Source: Apostichopus japonicus (Eukaryota > Echinodermata > Holothuroidea > Aspidochirotida > Stichopodidae). From it: a stretch of 64,000 nt of DNA. A program made the translations under genes and the position numbers. The stretch lies in assembly GCF_037975245.1 (NCBI RefSeq), contig NC_092583.1, forward strand, positions 10,640,764-10,704,763. The letters run 5' to 3'. The notes beneath the pieces were generated by a model. That model searched no databases. It had not been told where the DNA came from and saw nothing but the letters and a program-made list of their open reading frames with translations. Below are positions 27,701 to 38,067 of this stretch, one piece after another; positions within the stretch are counted from its first letter, which is position 1, and each line of letters opens with the position of its first letter.

Positions 27701-30297
27701 TTGTATTGCAATGTTATATTATGGAGAGGAGTATTTAAGTCTGAAATTATGTGTGTGTGTGACACTGTGTGTGTGGGGGGGGGGGAGGGGGGTTGAAGGA
27801 ACCTTGATTGACCACAGATATATATATCATATATGAATCAAGTAGAGCAATCACATACCCTGAGATATCAAATTTTCAACCAAAAACGATTACTGACTAC
27901 AAAGAGGAGCAATGCAGGGACAAGATGGTATAGTTTTGAAAGTTTTGCAAGTTATATGAGGATTTAACCACTCACTGAATCCCTTGCAAAGGATGTACTT
28001 GAATAGGATTTCAACAATGTTAAAACCACATAGAAGGGTATTAAATGCAGTCGTATATCATAGGCCCACTTTCTGGAAGTCTTATCTACATTTTATAGTT
28101 AAATATTCAGAATTCTACACAGCAAACTTTTATCAAAACTTTGGAAATTATTCTTCATCAATCGAGAAATTTTAAATCTGGATTTCTTCAAGAAATATTT
28201 ACATCTAAAGTTATTGTTACAGTATGTTAAAGTGGCATCTCAAATAACGTACAATATAACTACAAGTGCGGTCCAACCGCTTTTTTCTACGATAAAAATA
28301 TACAGATTCACTGTAACCAACTTTTCATGATCTTGCAGGATAAAAAAATGGAGAATACTACAGGGGTGGGCAAACTTTTTGGATGAATGGGCCAGATATA
28401 AGGAGAGAAAAATTGACTGGGCCACACCTAACCAACGACCTGCTGTTGATTTCAAACCTTTGATTCCGAGGACTTTCAAGCAATACAGGTAGGTGTGTGT
28501 ACTTAATCTGTATTCACAAAAGCATTCAGTTGATAATTAATGGGGATAATAGGCCTACCTGACAGCATCATTAGTGCCGATAAATTCAAAGCAGCTAGCT
28601 CCCTTTTTGTGATAATGTAAAATAGATTGATTTTTTTTCTTTTTCTTGAGAAAAAATCACTGGTGGGCCGCATTTGGCCCGGGGGCCCTAGGTTGCCCAG
28701 CCCTGCTATAGACCATTATAATGTTAACACCAACAAAGGTAAATTTTGCTATAACGTTTTAGTTTTTGATCAAAATGTTGGAGGCTCATCAGTCAAAGTG
28801 ACTGGATTACTAAGCTGTATAACTATGCTCTTCATACTCAAGACAACTCAACAGATTTCATTATATATGGCTAGGCTATGAATATCAACACTAGAAGCCC
28901 TGCATATAGTCCATCCTATTAACAGGAGCCCTGAAGTTTCCTGTTTCTCCCATCCCCTACCACCCCCCCCCATTCCCGGCTATTAATAAGTCACAAAAAT
29001 GATGCACATATCTCACAAATGAGATAAAGCGGATTGTTTTTAAGTGCATTCGCAATATAGTTTAATAAATTCTAAAATTATTAGAGATTCGCAGAATACT
29101 GATTTGTGTCCAATTTTACAGCATTAATAAGTGTTACTATATAGGTGGTTTATTTGAACAAAGTTTGCTGTGTGGAGGATGGGTGGGGATGGAGGGAGGG
29201 AGAGGATTGTGGGGGAAGAAGAAATAGGAAGGGACAGGTAACTGAAGAGCAATACAACATTGACTATACCAGCTAACACAATGGAATAAATCCAGATATT
29301 TGTTAAAAATTCATACAGGGTCACATGAGGTAGCCATTTACATTCAGTTCTGATACTAATATATAAATACAGATTTATTTCTAATGCAATTTCCAAAATT
29401 ACGAACATTTTCCAGACAATGTTTGTCTGCATAAAGCAATTCCCTTTACTGTTCATATCCTTCAATAGCTACTCAGTGTCATTTCTGTTTACAGTTTCTC
29501 CGCTGCCATTTATCTTGGGAAGGCTTAAAAACTGTTTTTTATTACAGCAACTTTTTACTGCACAATTGAAACACTACTAAAGATAACTGTACAAGATACT
29601 GTGTGTCATGTTTACATACAGTTGGTATATTTAAGTACTGAGTAGCATTAATTGATAGTACAGACTGACAGTCGGTGAATATCCGCCTGAGAATGGCGGT
29701 CACGGTGTGCCCTCCCAACTTGATTGTCTTCTATAGCAAAAATCCCCCCACCCACCCATCCACCCACCCCCTACCCTCTTCCAATCCCCAAAACAACTTG
29801 TGGAAAGAACCATCTGTAATCATAACCAACTTATTCAAGTCTGCAGATTGGATCCACAATGAACAGAGGGAGAATCAAACTTTACATATTGATGCACAAG
29901 GGTGCGAGAAAGGTTATTATCACTTACCTCTGTGAGATAATCCCCCAAAACGTCACGGGTAATTGAACATGTTAAAACCATCAAAACAGGCAGATGCTGC
30001 AAGATGCATTGTGTACACAATTTACAAGAACGTGTGTAAATTCAATGTGACCAAACTGTGTAGCTGAACCGCTTGGGACAGTTTGGATGAGAGAATTCTC
30101 ACTGTCAATATCGATCTCATGGATGCTTTTGTCTCACCCTATCCTCCCCCTGCCCCCCCACCCCTCAAAATGAACGTAAGATGGAATGTTACATGAATCT
30201 TGCAGCATTTGCCTGTACTTGAACCAATCCTTTGTCTTTCTGCATCACCACATTTCACTTACTCTGTTGGGAATGCAGGGTCGTACTCATCGGCCAT
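1..30297 (-). CDS. 5' part of a large Lys/Ser-rich nuclear-type protein gene (partial, three coding exons seen)
   Basis: Spliced gene read right to left. Coding exons are 30297-30263, 5291-5243 and 1301-1, the last still open at the window edge. Splice phases fit exactly: exon 1 ends with two bases of a codon, exon 2 begins with the third, and exon 2 ends in phase 0. The protein begins MADEYDPAFPTD, continues through SLSASPNPTGRNSPLA, then gives 433 more stop-free codons, about 461 residues in view. It is rich in Lys, Ser, Glu and Arg, with many basic clusters and acidic runs such as DDSDEEEDED. This indicates a disordered nuclear protein. No folded domain is visible; any catalytic part must lie left of the window. 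The start follows the pattern M-x-D-x-YDP-x-x-PT, which resembles what I recall of the vertebrate SETD2 start. That is a weak lead only. Intron 1 is about 25 kb. Confidence 0.8.
3079..3448 (+). mobile_element. MITE family A, copy 1 (TTAA-flanked, T2/Kolobok-like)
   Basis: A 370-bp repeat with imperfect inverted ends: TTAAAGGGAGTGAAGACTC at the left, and GAGTCTGCAAAGCCTTTAA at the right (inverse TTAAAGGCTTTGCAGACTC). TTAA at both borders fits TTAA target duplications. The interior is shared with copies at 36554 and 53945, including the stretch CCGGTAATCTGACCTAGTTT. No coding capacity. The TTAAAGG(R) end resembles the T2/Kolobok group of TTAA transposons (established for Xenopus MITEs). Confidence 0.75.
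4321..4338. repeat. (TA)n microsatellite
   Basis: Short run of alternating TA. Similar runs occur at 5870-5887 and 6109-6128. Confidence 0.9.
5243..5291 (-). CDS. Exon 2 of the left-hand gene
   Basis: A 49-base exon on the minus strand coding SLSASPNPTGRNSPLA after one base that completes the codon split across intron 1. The acceptor reads TTGCAG|CAG|CCTG, a NAGNAG site, so one Ser can be included or skipped. The donor is GCA|GTAAGT. Both flanking phases match exons 1 and 3 exactly, which is the main evidence for the exon. Confidence 0.78.
5984..6128 (+). mobile_element. tRNA-derived SINE
   Basis: The head has RNA polymerase III promoter boxes: an A-box-like CAGCCTAGTGGTTAGG near 5993-6008 and a near-perfect B box, GGTTCGAATCC, at about 6036-6046. 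They are spaced as in a tRNA. A tRNA-unrelated body and a (TA)n tail at 6109-6128 follow. The 3' terminus of a mature tRNA is absent, so this is a SINE head rather than a functional tRNA gene. Confidence 0.72.
6380..6462 (+). mobile_element. 3' end of a non-LTR retrotransposon (LINE)
   Basis: AAGCGCCTAGAG, then GGCGCTGTATAAATCC, then an (ATT)n tail. This AAGCGC...GCGCTATATAAAT...(ATT)n layout is the usual 3' terminus of CR1/L2-like LINEs. It recurs at 16060, 17840 and 46610 in this window. The body is 5'-truncated. Confidence 0.6.
6645..6732. repeat. (TA)n microsatellite
   Basis: Almost uninterrupted TA dinucleotides with occasional C. Open frames here that encode Ile/Tyr runs are artefacts. 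Confidence 0.95.
7970..8032. repeat. Short tandem duplication (GACTTGTGACCACAAG)
   Basis: GACTTGTGACCACAAG occurs twice in succession with a short linker, preceded by a diverged half copy. Nothing else is recognisable between 6900 and 9480. Confidence 0.7.
9500..12010. repeat. Satellite array of 31-bp units with higher-order structure
   Basis: About 2.5 kb of tandem 31-bp units with core CTACCACTAGTTTAAGGAAC followed by TTCAGCTATAT. The period was checked directly (9741 to 9772 = 31). Edges (9500-9730 and 11930-12010) are diverged; the centre is homogeneous. From about 10750 to 11710 variants such as GGTCTTAGGATCTTTAGC and AGCCATCCTTTGGATAATC recur as larger blocks. Two consecutive blocks are 154 bp apart, about five units, which indicates a higher-order repeat. 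Most units carry ACTAGT. The array lies in intron 1 of the left-hand gene. No coding role. Confidence 0.95.
12275..12620. other. CpG-richer island inside intron 1, possible unassigned exon or alternative promoter
   Basis: Unlike the AT-rich surroundings, this stretch holds many CpGs. Open frames of 50 to 92 codons occur on both strands, including a plus-strand 55-codon frame starting MASLGNLTTVRPVG at 12275 and a minus-strand segment reading RRKESPPPPSSSSSETVRL near 12480. No splice-site pair fits the phase of the host gene, so no exon is called. Confidence 0.3.
12621..15780. other. Intronic sequence without recognised gene
   Basis: AT-rich intron 1 sequence. A stretch at 14610-14745, ending GAGAGGAGCAAAGTAAAT, resembles segments at 1931-2067 and 33270-33482 and is probably a low-copy interspersed repeat. 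A/T homopolymers lie at 14949 and 15280, and a poly-C run at 15577. Confidence 0.5.
15800..16099 (+). pseudogene. Truncated LINE: reverse-transcriptase C-terminal remnant plus 3' tail
   Basis: In one plus-strand frame the sequence reads AFSVAVPSLWNKLPFHVCDS, then PSLCIF, a stop, and RQLKTFLFDS. The pattern W-N-x-LP...LK-x-x-L(F) is the familiar carboxyl end of CR1/L2-type LINE reverse transcriptases. It is followed by AAGCGCTTTGAAATGC, AAGCGTTATATAAGTG and an (ATT)n tail ending at 16099. An internal stop and missing upstream domains make it a dead 5'-truncated copy. Confidence 0.7.
17839..17903 (+). mobile_element. LINE 3' end with (ATTG)n-type tail
   Basis: TTGCGCCTTTGAAC, then GGCGCTATATAAATGTT and GATTGATTAATTGAT. 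Same structural layout as the other LINE tails here but with an ATTG-type tail, so probably a different subfamily. Confidence 0.55.
19246..19515. repeat. 48-bp satellite, block 1
   Basis: About five units of GGTCAACTATTTATGG, then TAATATCCTAACACACTG and TTCTAATCTCCATA. Same family as the blocks at 20325-21170 and 22255-23235. Confidence 0.88.
19959..19995. repeat. (ATCC)n microsatellite
   Basis: Eight or nine tandem ATCC units between satellite blocks 1 and 2. Confidence 0.95.
20325..21170. repeat. 48-bp satellite, block 2 (diverged)
   Basis: Many diverged units with GGTCAACTGTTTATGG and TCTAATCTCCACAG, with frequent indels. Clearly older or less homogenised than block 3. Confidence 0.85.
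22255..23235. repeat. 48-bp satellite, block 3 (homogeneous; gives a repetitive open frame)
   Basis: About twenty units. From 22655 to 23218 the 48-bp period equals 16 codons, so one frame stays open for 187 codons with a repeating 16-residue motif RSTIYGNILTHCSNPH. The same DNA in blocks 1 and 2 is frame-broken, and the array lies in an intron on the opposite strand. The open frame is therefore most simply a by-product of homogenisation. Confidence 0.9.
23240..28350. other. Intronic sequence without recognised gene
   Basis: AT-rich intron 1 sequence with small microsatellites, for example (TA)n near 25702 and (GT)n/G-run at 27750-27792. I see no splice-compatible exons, RNA genes or recognisable elements. 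Confidence 0.5.
28361..28705. mobile_element. Non-autonomous hAT-type element
   Basis: The ends are inverted copies: CAGGGGTGGGCAAAC at the left and GTTGCCCAGCCCTG at the right. Subterminal GGGCC-rich sequence (GGGCCAGATA; GGGCCGCATTTGGCCC) is typical of this hAT group. The element at 58091 shares the plan. Length 345 bp, no coding capacity. Flanking 8-bp sequences (GAATACTA; CTATAGAC) do not match, so the target duplication has decayed or the ends are slightly misplaced. It lies in intron 1 of the left-hand gene. Confidence 0.72.
30263..30297 (-). CDS. Exon 1 coding part of the left-hand gene (start codon)
   Basis: Minus-strand ATG at 30297 followed by MADEYDPAFPT and two bases (GA) before a strong GTAAGTG donor. 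It lies at the end of a CpG-rich stretch typical of a promoter and 5' UTR. The split codon GA|C gives Asp when joined to exon 2. A small upstream open frame (MAA, stop) lies at 30370-30359 in the presumed leader. Confidence 0.72.
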
Positions 30298-30620
30298 CAG
30301 GGGGTTTCTCTCTCTCTCTGATATCCTTTATCCAGATCAGTAAAATCCCAGAGTTCTCTCAAGCGGCCATTATCGATCAGACTTTTTTGAAAATCCAAGA
30401 AACAAGTCGCTTCGTCAAAGCGGTTCTGTACGACAGTAAGCTAGAACCGGAAATAAGAATCCAACCGCGGCGAGTTGTTTTTTCTCCGATCCCTCGGGTC
30501 AGAGTGAATGGATGGAAACAGATAGGGCCCTCCTGCTTAGATTTCCTCTCTCTGTCGATCGGTCCTTCGCCTCTCGCAGATATACCAGGGGTGGGCTATT
30601 CTCTTGTTACAAAAATAAAA
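30298..30620 (-). promoter_or_regulatory. Probable promoter and 5' UTR of the left-hand gene
   Basis: About 300 bases that are richer in G+C and CpG than the surroundings, immediately upstream of the minus-strand start codon. It contains CCGGAAAT at 30447-30454 (ETS-family-like site), CCGCGG nearby, a pyrimidine-rich (CT)n run at 30306-30320 and an in-leader micro-ORF at 30359-30370. No TATA box is evident. The transcription start cannot be placed from sequence alone. A 165-codon plus-strand open frame across this area has no splice context or family resemblance and is probably not coding. Confidence 0.5.
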
Positions 30621-33060
30621 GTAACAATCAACATGAATACATTTGCTACTAACGTTTATTTGGAAAGTAAAGCCTTTTGCTAATCCATTGATTTACCTTG
30701 GTCGTTCCATTAAGGATATACATACAACACAAACTGTCAACACTTCTGGTGCACCCAAAATAGTTAACAAGTCGGAAACGTTTCATTTTCAAGTTAGAGC
30801 CAATGTCCTTCAAACATGCCAGTAAAGAGAAACTTGTATGAACAATTAATGCCCATAAAACTCAAAATATTTCACAAAGCCATCGGAGGTTACATCCTCG
30901 GTTTTATTGGATGCAAAATACCTGTCTGCAAAACTAGTACCAAAAGAATATTTCGGTCCAGCGAATTTGACAGAATACAATCCTAAGATGTTCATACATA
31001 TACTATACACGATAAAGCACTAAAGAAGTACTAAACTGACACCCTGCAAACTGAACCAACAAGCCTTCCCTCTCTCCATTCCTCTCTCCTTATCCTGGCC
31101 CCTCAAATTTCAGAACAAAGTTCTCATGGTATCCTTAAGATCCTTAAGATCTTAAGAATATCTAAATTATTCCTAAGATCCTTAAGATCTATTGTAAATG
31201 CTACTTAGTTAATTTTTAATCTCCTAAAAGGTTAGGCTTCAGAACTTTGCATTCACCCTCTTACACCTCCCCCCACCCCCTCCCCAACCCTCACTGGCCA
31301 TTCCCCCAAAACAAAGACCATCCTTTTGTTTGATCCCTTTGAAAATCAGCATTGAGTTTTCCAAAACACAACCAGGTAACATGTGTGCTAGGTTATAAGA
31401 TAAACAGAGGTCAATGACACTGTGCTCCCTTGTCCACATTTAAAAATATTAATTATATTTGTAGGCACAAAATCATAAATTGGACTTTGATATGTTGTCG
31501 ACCAAAGAAACACACTGCTATCAGTCTACATCACTTACTGTTTGGAAAAATAACACCATAAATATCTGGGGCTCATCAATCGAAGTGGCTGATCTACATA
31601 TTCTAAGACACAGACCATTAGGTAAGCTCTCAGATGCGACACAAACACAATAGGCAAAAAAGGCTTTCACCAATTTAAATAACATGCGTACATTCAAATT
31701 TGCTAAGGATAATTGCTAAGGATTAATGTCATCAATGGTGTGCTTAGTTGTTTGTCTGGAACTTAAAAAAAAAACAACAAAAAACAAGACTTCCTTTGGT
31801 TGAGTGATGAGAATTTAGAATACAATGGAACTAACACTGCTATTTAGGTCAGGTCTGTAGAGCTGAAGTCATCATCAAGTTAGCCTTAAAGGTGCATTCC
31901 AGAATATTTTTTAAAGCTGAATATTTTAAAACCAGAATTTCAAAACTAACATTCGGCCAAAAGTCACCCTCGTATGAGCCCAACTTCATAACTTCACACA
32001 GAAATACTGCATACAAAGCAGAGGCAAATGGATTTGATGACTTTTAACATAGACAAAAAAGAATTCTCTATTTTTCATAACTGATGAAGAGTTCTTTTTT
32101 CCCAAAAGTATAGTAATAGTATATTTTTATACTAAAATTTTTTAATTTGTCATCCAATACTTTGTTTCTGAAGAGCTGCTATCATTTCTTTGAATTTTTA
32201 ATTTCAACTCAAACTATGGTAAGGGGCCATGTGCCTTATTGGGTCTGAACTTAGCAACACAGATTTATATAGCTCTGCCTAGACAAGCCTACACTACAGC
32301 TAGCAAAACTTTGATTCTGGTAACTCCAAACAGTTTTCATTGGTGACAGGACAGATTGTGGCCATTCCAAATGGTATGGGCAAATAATATTCTTTTTGGA
32401 GGTTTGATACTACACAACCGTGCATCAGGACAATTTTAGTGGACATTGTATGCATTTCACTTATATTAGAAGGCACCAACCTTCACGCCAAGGTACAGAA
32501 TTTCGACCCAACAATACAAGGAAAATGCTGTGGTTTTATCTCTAAAAGTTGACACACCCAGGATAGGGAAAAAACAGTGCCAAACCTATATATTCGTAGA
32601 ACACTTTTTTAACTTTTCAAGTTAGTTTTCATGAATTTTATCTGGTCCTCAGATTTCAGAGCAGATCTACTGTCATTCAAATTGTCCTCAATAAAAGACA
32701 ATTGTCCCTGACAAGACAAGTAATTAAAGTGATAAGTGATTTCACATGACAATCTAATGAATAATGGCAAACACAATGGTAAAAGTAATACTTGAATGTA
32801 ATAGAGTTCCACTTCTGAGGACCTGGGACTGAAAAAAGGAAGAAAAATGTCACTTCACAATCGGAAGAAAAATTGAAATGAAAATTTGTCCACCTACCTC
32901 TTAGGAAACACACTGTAGTATAGATATTCAGAATGTTACCATGACAACCACTTCAGAAATCTCCCTCCCTTTCTCTCTCTCTTCTGTTAGTCTATGTCGG
33001 TGTGAAACAGTCTTCAAAGTAGCAAGCAGCGTCTTCTTGACAGCTAGCTGCCGAAGGTAA
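30621..33060. other. Intergenic sequence, nothing recognised
   Basis: AT-rich. A small palindromic cluster of CCTTAAGATC and its inverse lies at 31136-31190. No supported gene or element. Confidence 0.45.
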
Positions 33061-33081
33061 AAAAAAATGAGAAAAAATTAA

Positions 33082-33245
33082 TGAAAATCAAGTAAATTTG
33101 TTCAAATCAAAGATGTACATGAAGAAATCAGGGGGGATAATTTTTTGGTGTAGACATAAAAAAAAAGGGGGAAACAAATACTGAAAATCAAGTTAATTTG
33201 TTCAAATCAAAGATGAACATGAAGAAATCAGGGGAGATATAATTT
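33082..33245. repeat. Direct tandem duplication, ~100-bp period
   Basis: GAAAATCAAGTAAATTTGTT through GAAGAAATCAGGGGGG is repeated about 100 bases later with a few substitutions. Confidence 0.85.
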
Positions 33246-33965
33246 TTCTTGGTGTCAACAAAGAGGGATTCGGATATATGATGTCGGATCGGACAAAACA
33301 AGTGGGTGTAGATCTTCACAATGGTAGATTTAGAAGAGGAAGAGGGCGTTGACCCGGAAGTTGCTGGGGGTGTGGGGGGGGGGTGCAGCACTAAAATGTT
33401 ACGCAATAGCTTAAGGATATCTTTAGATAGATTGGAGTACAAATGTTGAATGGTTACAGGTAAGAGAGGGGTGAAGTAATAAAATAAGCAATTATCAAAT
33501 GTAATTGACCAGGGCACTACCCAACGAACACAAAAATGTACAGTAGCATTTTGCAGTAGCATTACATAGAAGACACGGTAATAGTACACGCAATTACAGT
33601 CGGCTAAAACGGGTTGTTAATGTACTCATCAAATGTCTGCTATATTTAACGTAACCTTCACGTTGAAACTTAATAACTTTAATAATCACTTTTGCTTTTC
33701 ACGACTTGGAGGAGCAAATAGGCTTACCAATCCTCTTCAAAACTATATTTGATTTTTGTGATATCTGACAGCCAACTGAGTCTTTCCCATAAGCGCTACA
33801 GTATGTCTATGGCATCTAATATATTGAGCACAAACCAAAAGTGGGCAGGAACAATTTTGGTGGGTCGTGATATTTTTCCAGACAACGGAGGATTTATCTA
33901 GTTTTCGGAGCTTGCCAGAGGTAAACAAATATTTTTTTTTTTTATCAACAACTCCAGTCTCAGCC

Positions 33966-34290
33966 AGCTTCATGCATTGTGGTCATCCATTCTGAGGGTG
34001 CGGGGGGGGGGGGGTGTCTGGTGGGTGGCCTCTCAGTCTTCATGAAGGATATCAAGTCCATATTCCAAGCTAGCTTCATGTATTCTGAGCATCGATTCTG
34101 AGGGTGTGGGGAGGGGGTCTGGTGGGTGGCCGCTCAGTCTTCATGAAGCATATGAAATCCATAGCCCAAGCTAGCTTCATGCATTCTGGGCATCGACTCT
34201 GAGGGTGCGGGGGGGGGGGGTCTGGTGGGTGCCGCTCAGTCTTCATGAAGGATATCAAGTCAAAGCTAGCTTTCATGCATTCTGAGCATC
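33966..34290. repeat. Three-copy minisatellite, ~101-105-bp unit with G-runs
   Basis: Units contain TTCTGAGGGTGCGGGG, TCTGGTGGGTGG, CTCAGTCTTCATGAAG and AAGCTAGCTTCATG. Unit starts are near 33989, 34094 and 34195. Each carries a long G-run that differs in length. A related single unit seems present near 37290-37380 (CATGCATTCGGAGCATCAAT). Confidence 0.85.
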
Positions 34291-34775
34291 AGTTGTATTA
34301 GGAACGAGTGGGTTGTGGCTCAGCACTCATGGAAGTACCTGGGTCTAGGGCCAAAACGTGTGTAGACTGCTGCTGTGTCATTACCATCACAATCATGGAT
34401 CGACAAAATTAGAAAATGTGTTTATGAAAAGCTGCGTGTGCCATAACTACACTGTCCCAGTGTATTGGTTCATCATAATTCTTCTGATCGCACTTTTGCA
34501 CTTCTGCTGTGTTTAGCATTCCGGTTCCCTCTCTTCGGCCACCTTGATGAATCAGACAGCAATAATTACGCAGACCTTGTTGTGAGAGGTTTGAAGTACG
34601 GTCCGGTTTTATCATGGTCACATCATACGACATCAAGCAAGCAGTACACTGCCGATTGCTGAATTCCGCAATTATAGTAAGTGTCACTACAGTAGAGTAT
34701 GCAGTTGTTTCCTTAACTCAAACTCATATGCCCCCATCTACACCCCCCCCCCCCAACACCAAAAAATATTCTACT

Positions 34776-34832
34776 TTTAATTATACTATACTAGCGAAAG
34801 GTGATGTTAGCCTGAATCCTGGAACTTGCTGA
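34776..34832 (+). pseudogene. 2A-like / LINE ORF N-terminal signature fragment
   Basis: The frame ending at 34832 reads FNYTILAKGDVSLNPGTC, then stop. The GDVSLNPG core is the GDV-E/S-x-NPG(P) signature of 2A-like peptides. In marine invertebrates it is often found at the start of non-LTR retrotransposon ORFs. Here Thr replaces the final Pro and a stop follows two codons later, so this is a dead fragment. Confidence 0.45.
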
Positions 34833-36553
34833 CTTAAGGAACATAAAAAAATGGTAAAAACATTAAAATCCAGTAGGATTCCAGTGGATGAAAAGCACAC
34901 TGGAATTGTGGAGCTTCAAAACTTTTAGAAATTTGGCAGACCTGGAAGGATGAAGAAACAAGCGTTGACCCAGAAGGGGGTCGCTGGGAGCACAAAGCTA
35001 AAAGGTCTGACACATGCACAAGCAGAGGTCAATAATGAGCCTACTGAGAAGCAATGTGGCCTACACAATGAACAATTGTCCCTTGACTCCGAACAGTCAT
35101 GGATTCTGAACTAAACAGGAACTGAACATGAACTGCCAGCAAAGCCATTAATGTCTTGATTACATTTTCACTCTGCTGCTGAAACAAACCGTATTCAGTG
35201 AAATGACCTCATGTGATGGTCCTGGTCATAATAACTACATTTAATCCCAGCACTACTTAGCCTGATGTACAGATGTGAACGGAAGGGTCAATAGAGGTCC
35301 ATGATTAAGGTTACTCATGCATTCGATGAATGTTTTTAATGCGATTGTTTTAATATGACACCAATATAGTACGTAGTCATGATTGTGTGATGACTCACTA
35401 CAATAAGGTACAAAAAAAAGATTGTTTAGAACATCAAGATTTGAATGTACAGGGATGCTTAAAAACAGATGTTCAATACAATACCTTAAACCAAAAAAAA
35501 AAGGGAATTTCAACACTCCACCAAATGCCCACAACACTTTAAGATGAGACCAAATGAGCCAGACCTCAGAGAACATGAAATGTCACCCACATGAAATAAC
35601 TAAGGAATGATGTACAGTATGCATTTAAAATTGTGTTCACCTGATTACAATAGAGGTAGTACTGTACATTACACATTATACATTATACAAGTAAAAAATG
35701 AAACATTTACTGAAGGACACAAGTCATTTTCACATTTTTTTAATTACACTTTGCTTGATTATTCAAAAGGGATATTCCCGGCAGGAGACAAACGCGACAC
35801 TTATAAAGAGAAAAATAGACTACTCCGTTGTAAACGAACATCTTTCTTTATTAATTAATCAAGTCTAACAATGGGTGTTTATACATGTAAAGTACAGTCA
35901 CTTCCCCAGATATACAGCCATTCCTAACTCCAAGAGGTGGATCTCAGTGGATGGACTGTGATGTCATCATGGCAGTTGTTTTGCTTTCCTACTGTAATCA
36001 TGTTGTTCAATTACCCCTTGAATTAAGAAACAATTGTTTTTTTACAGTCAATGTACTCTGCATACATAGCATTTCATCAAATCTCATTTGCAATCTTAGT
36101 AAATATTCTTTTCCTGAATGGATAAATTTTTTCCATTATGAAGGGAAATGGCGACAGTTTCATCACTGTTACTTGGCTTACTGCCAGATACATTCATAAA
36201 ATTTAAAAAAAATTGTTTTCCTTTGAGACAAAATGCCATTACCATAAGGAATTTGACCTAAAAGACCAGCCCTTTTCTTATGAGCACTAATCTGATTTGT
36301 TGGAGGACCAACTTTGCCATTTTGACAACTTGAAAAGAAACGACACTGTCTAACTGTCTAAAGACTGTCCTACAAAAAAGGGAAAACCAACCCTGGAGTG
36401 GCTGCGACACAGGTTCTTGAGCTGTAGAAACTCTTCGCTGGACCGTTGTATGACTACCGTTCATTTCAGATTTGTGGCTCTGGGCACTAGGTTAAGCATT
36501 TGTCATGTGTTATCGTGTTTGCATTATGACGTAACAACCTCGGCCTCAACGTC

Positions 36554-36860
36554 TTAAAGAATGTGAAGACTCGCGCAAGAAGCAACGTCTTATGCCGGTA
36601 ATCTGACCTAGTTTCGAATGAGGTGTAACAGAAGTGTTAGTCACCACCATCGAACCCAGAAAATACACACACAGCTTGCTACCGTCGGTAATAAGATGCA
36701 AGTGTACAGTCAGTACATACAGCTGCGGTCAATACCCACAGCACAGTGTACAAACGATACAGCGATGGACATCTCAGGTCCAGCTAAAGATAACAATGTA
36801 TCATGTTTCATAACTGTCAGAATGTTAACTTTTTCAGATGGCCGCACGTGGCTTGGGGGT
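36554..36860 (+). mobile_element. MITE family A, copy 2
   Basis: Starts TTAAAGAATGTGAAGACTCG and shares CCGGTAATCTGACCTAGTTT through GATGGACATCTCAGGTCCAG with copies 1 and 3. The right end has decayed; homology fades after CTTTTTCAGATGGCCGCACG. Confidence 0.7.
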
Positions 36861-38067
36861 CAGACTTGAGGTGAACTCCCCTCTCATCAACTTGATAATT
36901 TATGTCCGTAGTAGTCCTGGTAGCGAGAGTGGTAGCAACCAAAGTACAATGAGGTATGAGGCATCATCCAGTACATTAAGGTCTTTACTTGATGTAAAAA
37001 CAGAGGGCTGCATGATGAAAACTCCAGCCAGCTGGTCATCATAGATTGGATATTTCGGCATATTCAGTCACAAGTATCTGCCAGGGCCCAATACATAGAA
37101 TAAGCAAGGTCAATGCGGGTCATTGAGCTCCACTGGCAGAAATCATCATAGATTTTTCACTAGGACACTCCACAAACTATCGGGCGGGAACAAAAAGTGG
37201 ATCTCAATATATTTCAATGGTTTCAGGACATTTCCCCAACTTTGGAGTTTTTGGTTACGGTTTTCGGAGCGTTCCCATGCCGATGGTACAAGGTAAGATT
37301 CATGCATTCGGAGCATCAATTTTGAAGAGGTGGGAGTTTTGGTGCAGTCCTCATGGAAGTTCCTGTGTTATTAGCCACAAAATCTGCGAACCACAGGCCT
37401 ACCGTAACCACTCGTAAATGAATTGAAAATCATGCCGAAATGTTAGCCAGCTTTTGTTATGTTAAACCATATTTCAGTGCCTATTTATACCACAATGTCA
37501 GTCTTAAATCTATCCAAAATGCCAAGGTTGTGCATTCAGGTTGTGCTTAGTGAAGAACAAAAACATCGTTTTTAGGTCAATTGACAACTGCGATGTAAGT
37601 CTATGCTATTTTCATCACAAGCACTTGGTGTTTACACTGAAGCAACTTTATTTGCACTCTTGTATGAGCAATAAAATAAATAAACCTGAAAATTGCTACA
37701 TTTAATGTTAACAAGTACATGATTCCCTTTTCAACTGCATTCGGTATGTATAAACATGTATGTCATGTGCGTGTGTACAAGTTTATACTATATAGTGTAT
37801 TATACAACACCTAATTGTATTCTGGTCATTTGATTGGTCAACTGCTTGTTGATTGCATGCAAAATCCGCTCTATTCCACTCTATGAAATAGAACCATGGG
37901 TTATACTTTTTTGGTAGCACTTTCTTCAATGGTAAGAGAGCAGAGAAACCTGTCTGTTCAAAACAATCTGTTGCATGAGTGCATTTTACCCATCTTAATA
38001 TAATATGTTGTATAAAACAAAAATAATGAATGGTTTCCATTCGTGCAATAGTGCAAATATTTCATTC

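Noticed and set aside
30586-30601. hAT terminus CAGGGGTGGGCTATTC
   Set aside because: Resembles the end at 28361 over 11 bases only, and no partner end was found.
30186-30683. 165-codon plus-strand open frame
   Set aside because: Overlaps the CpG-rich promoter and first exon of the minus-strand gene; composition explains the open frame and no family is recognised.
33188-33589. 133-codon minus-strand open frame
   Set aside because: It spans a tandem duplication and an interspersed repeat; no recognisable domain or splice sites.
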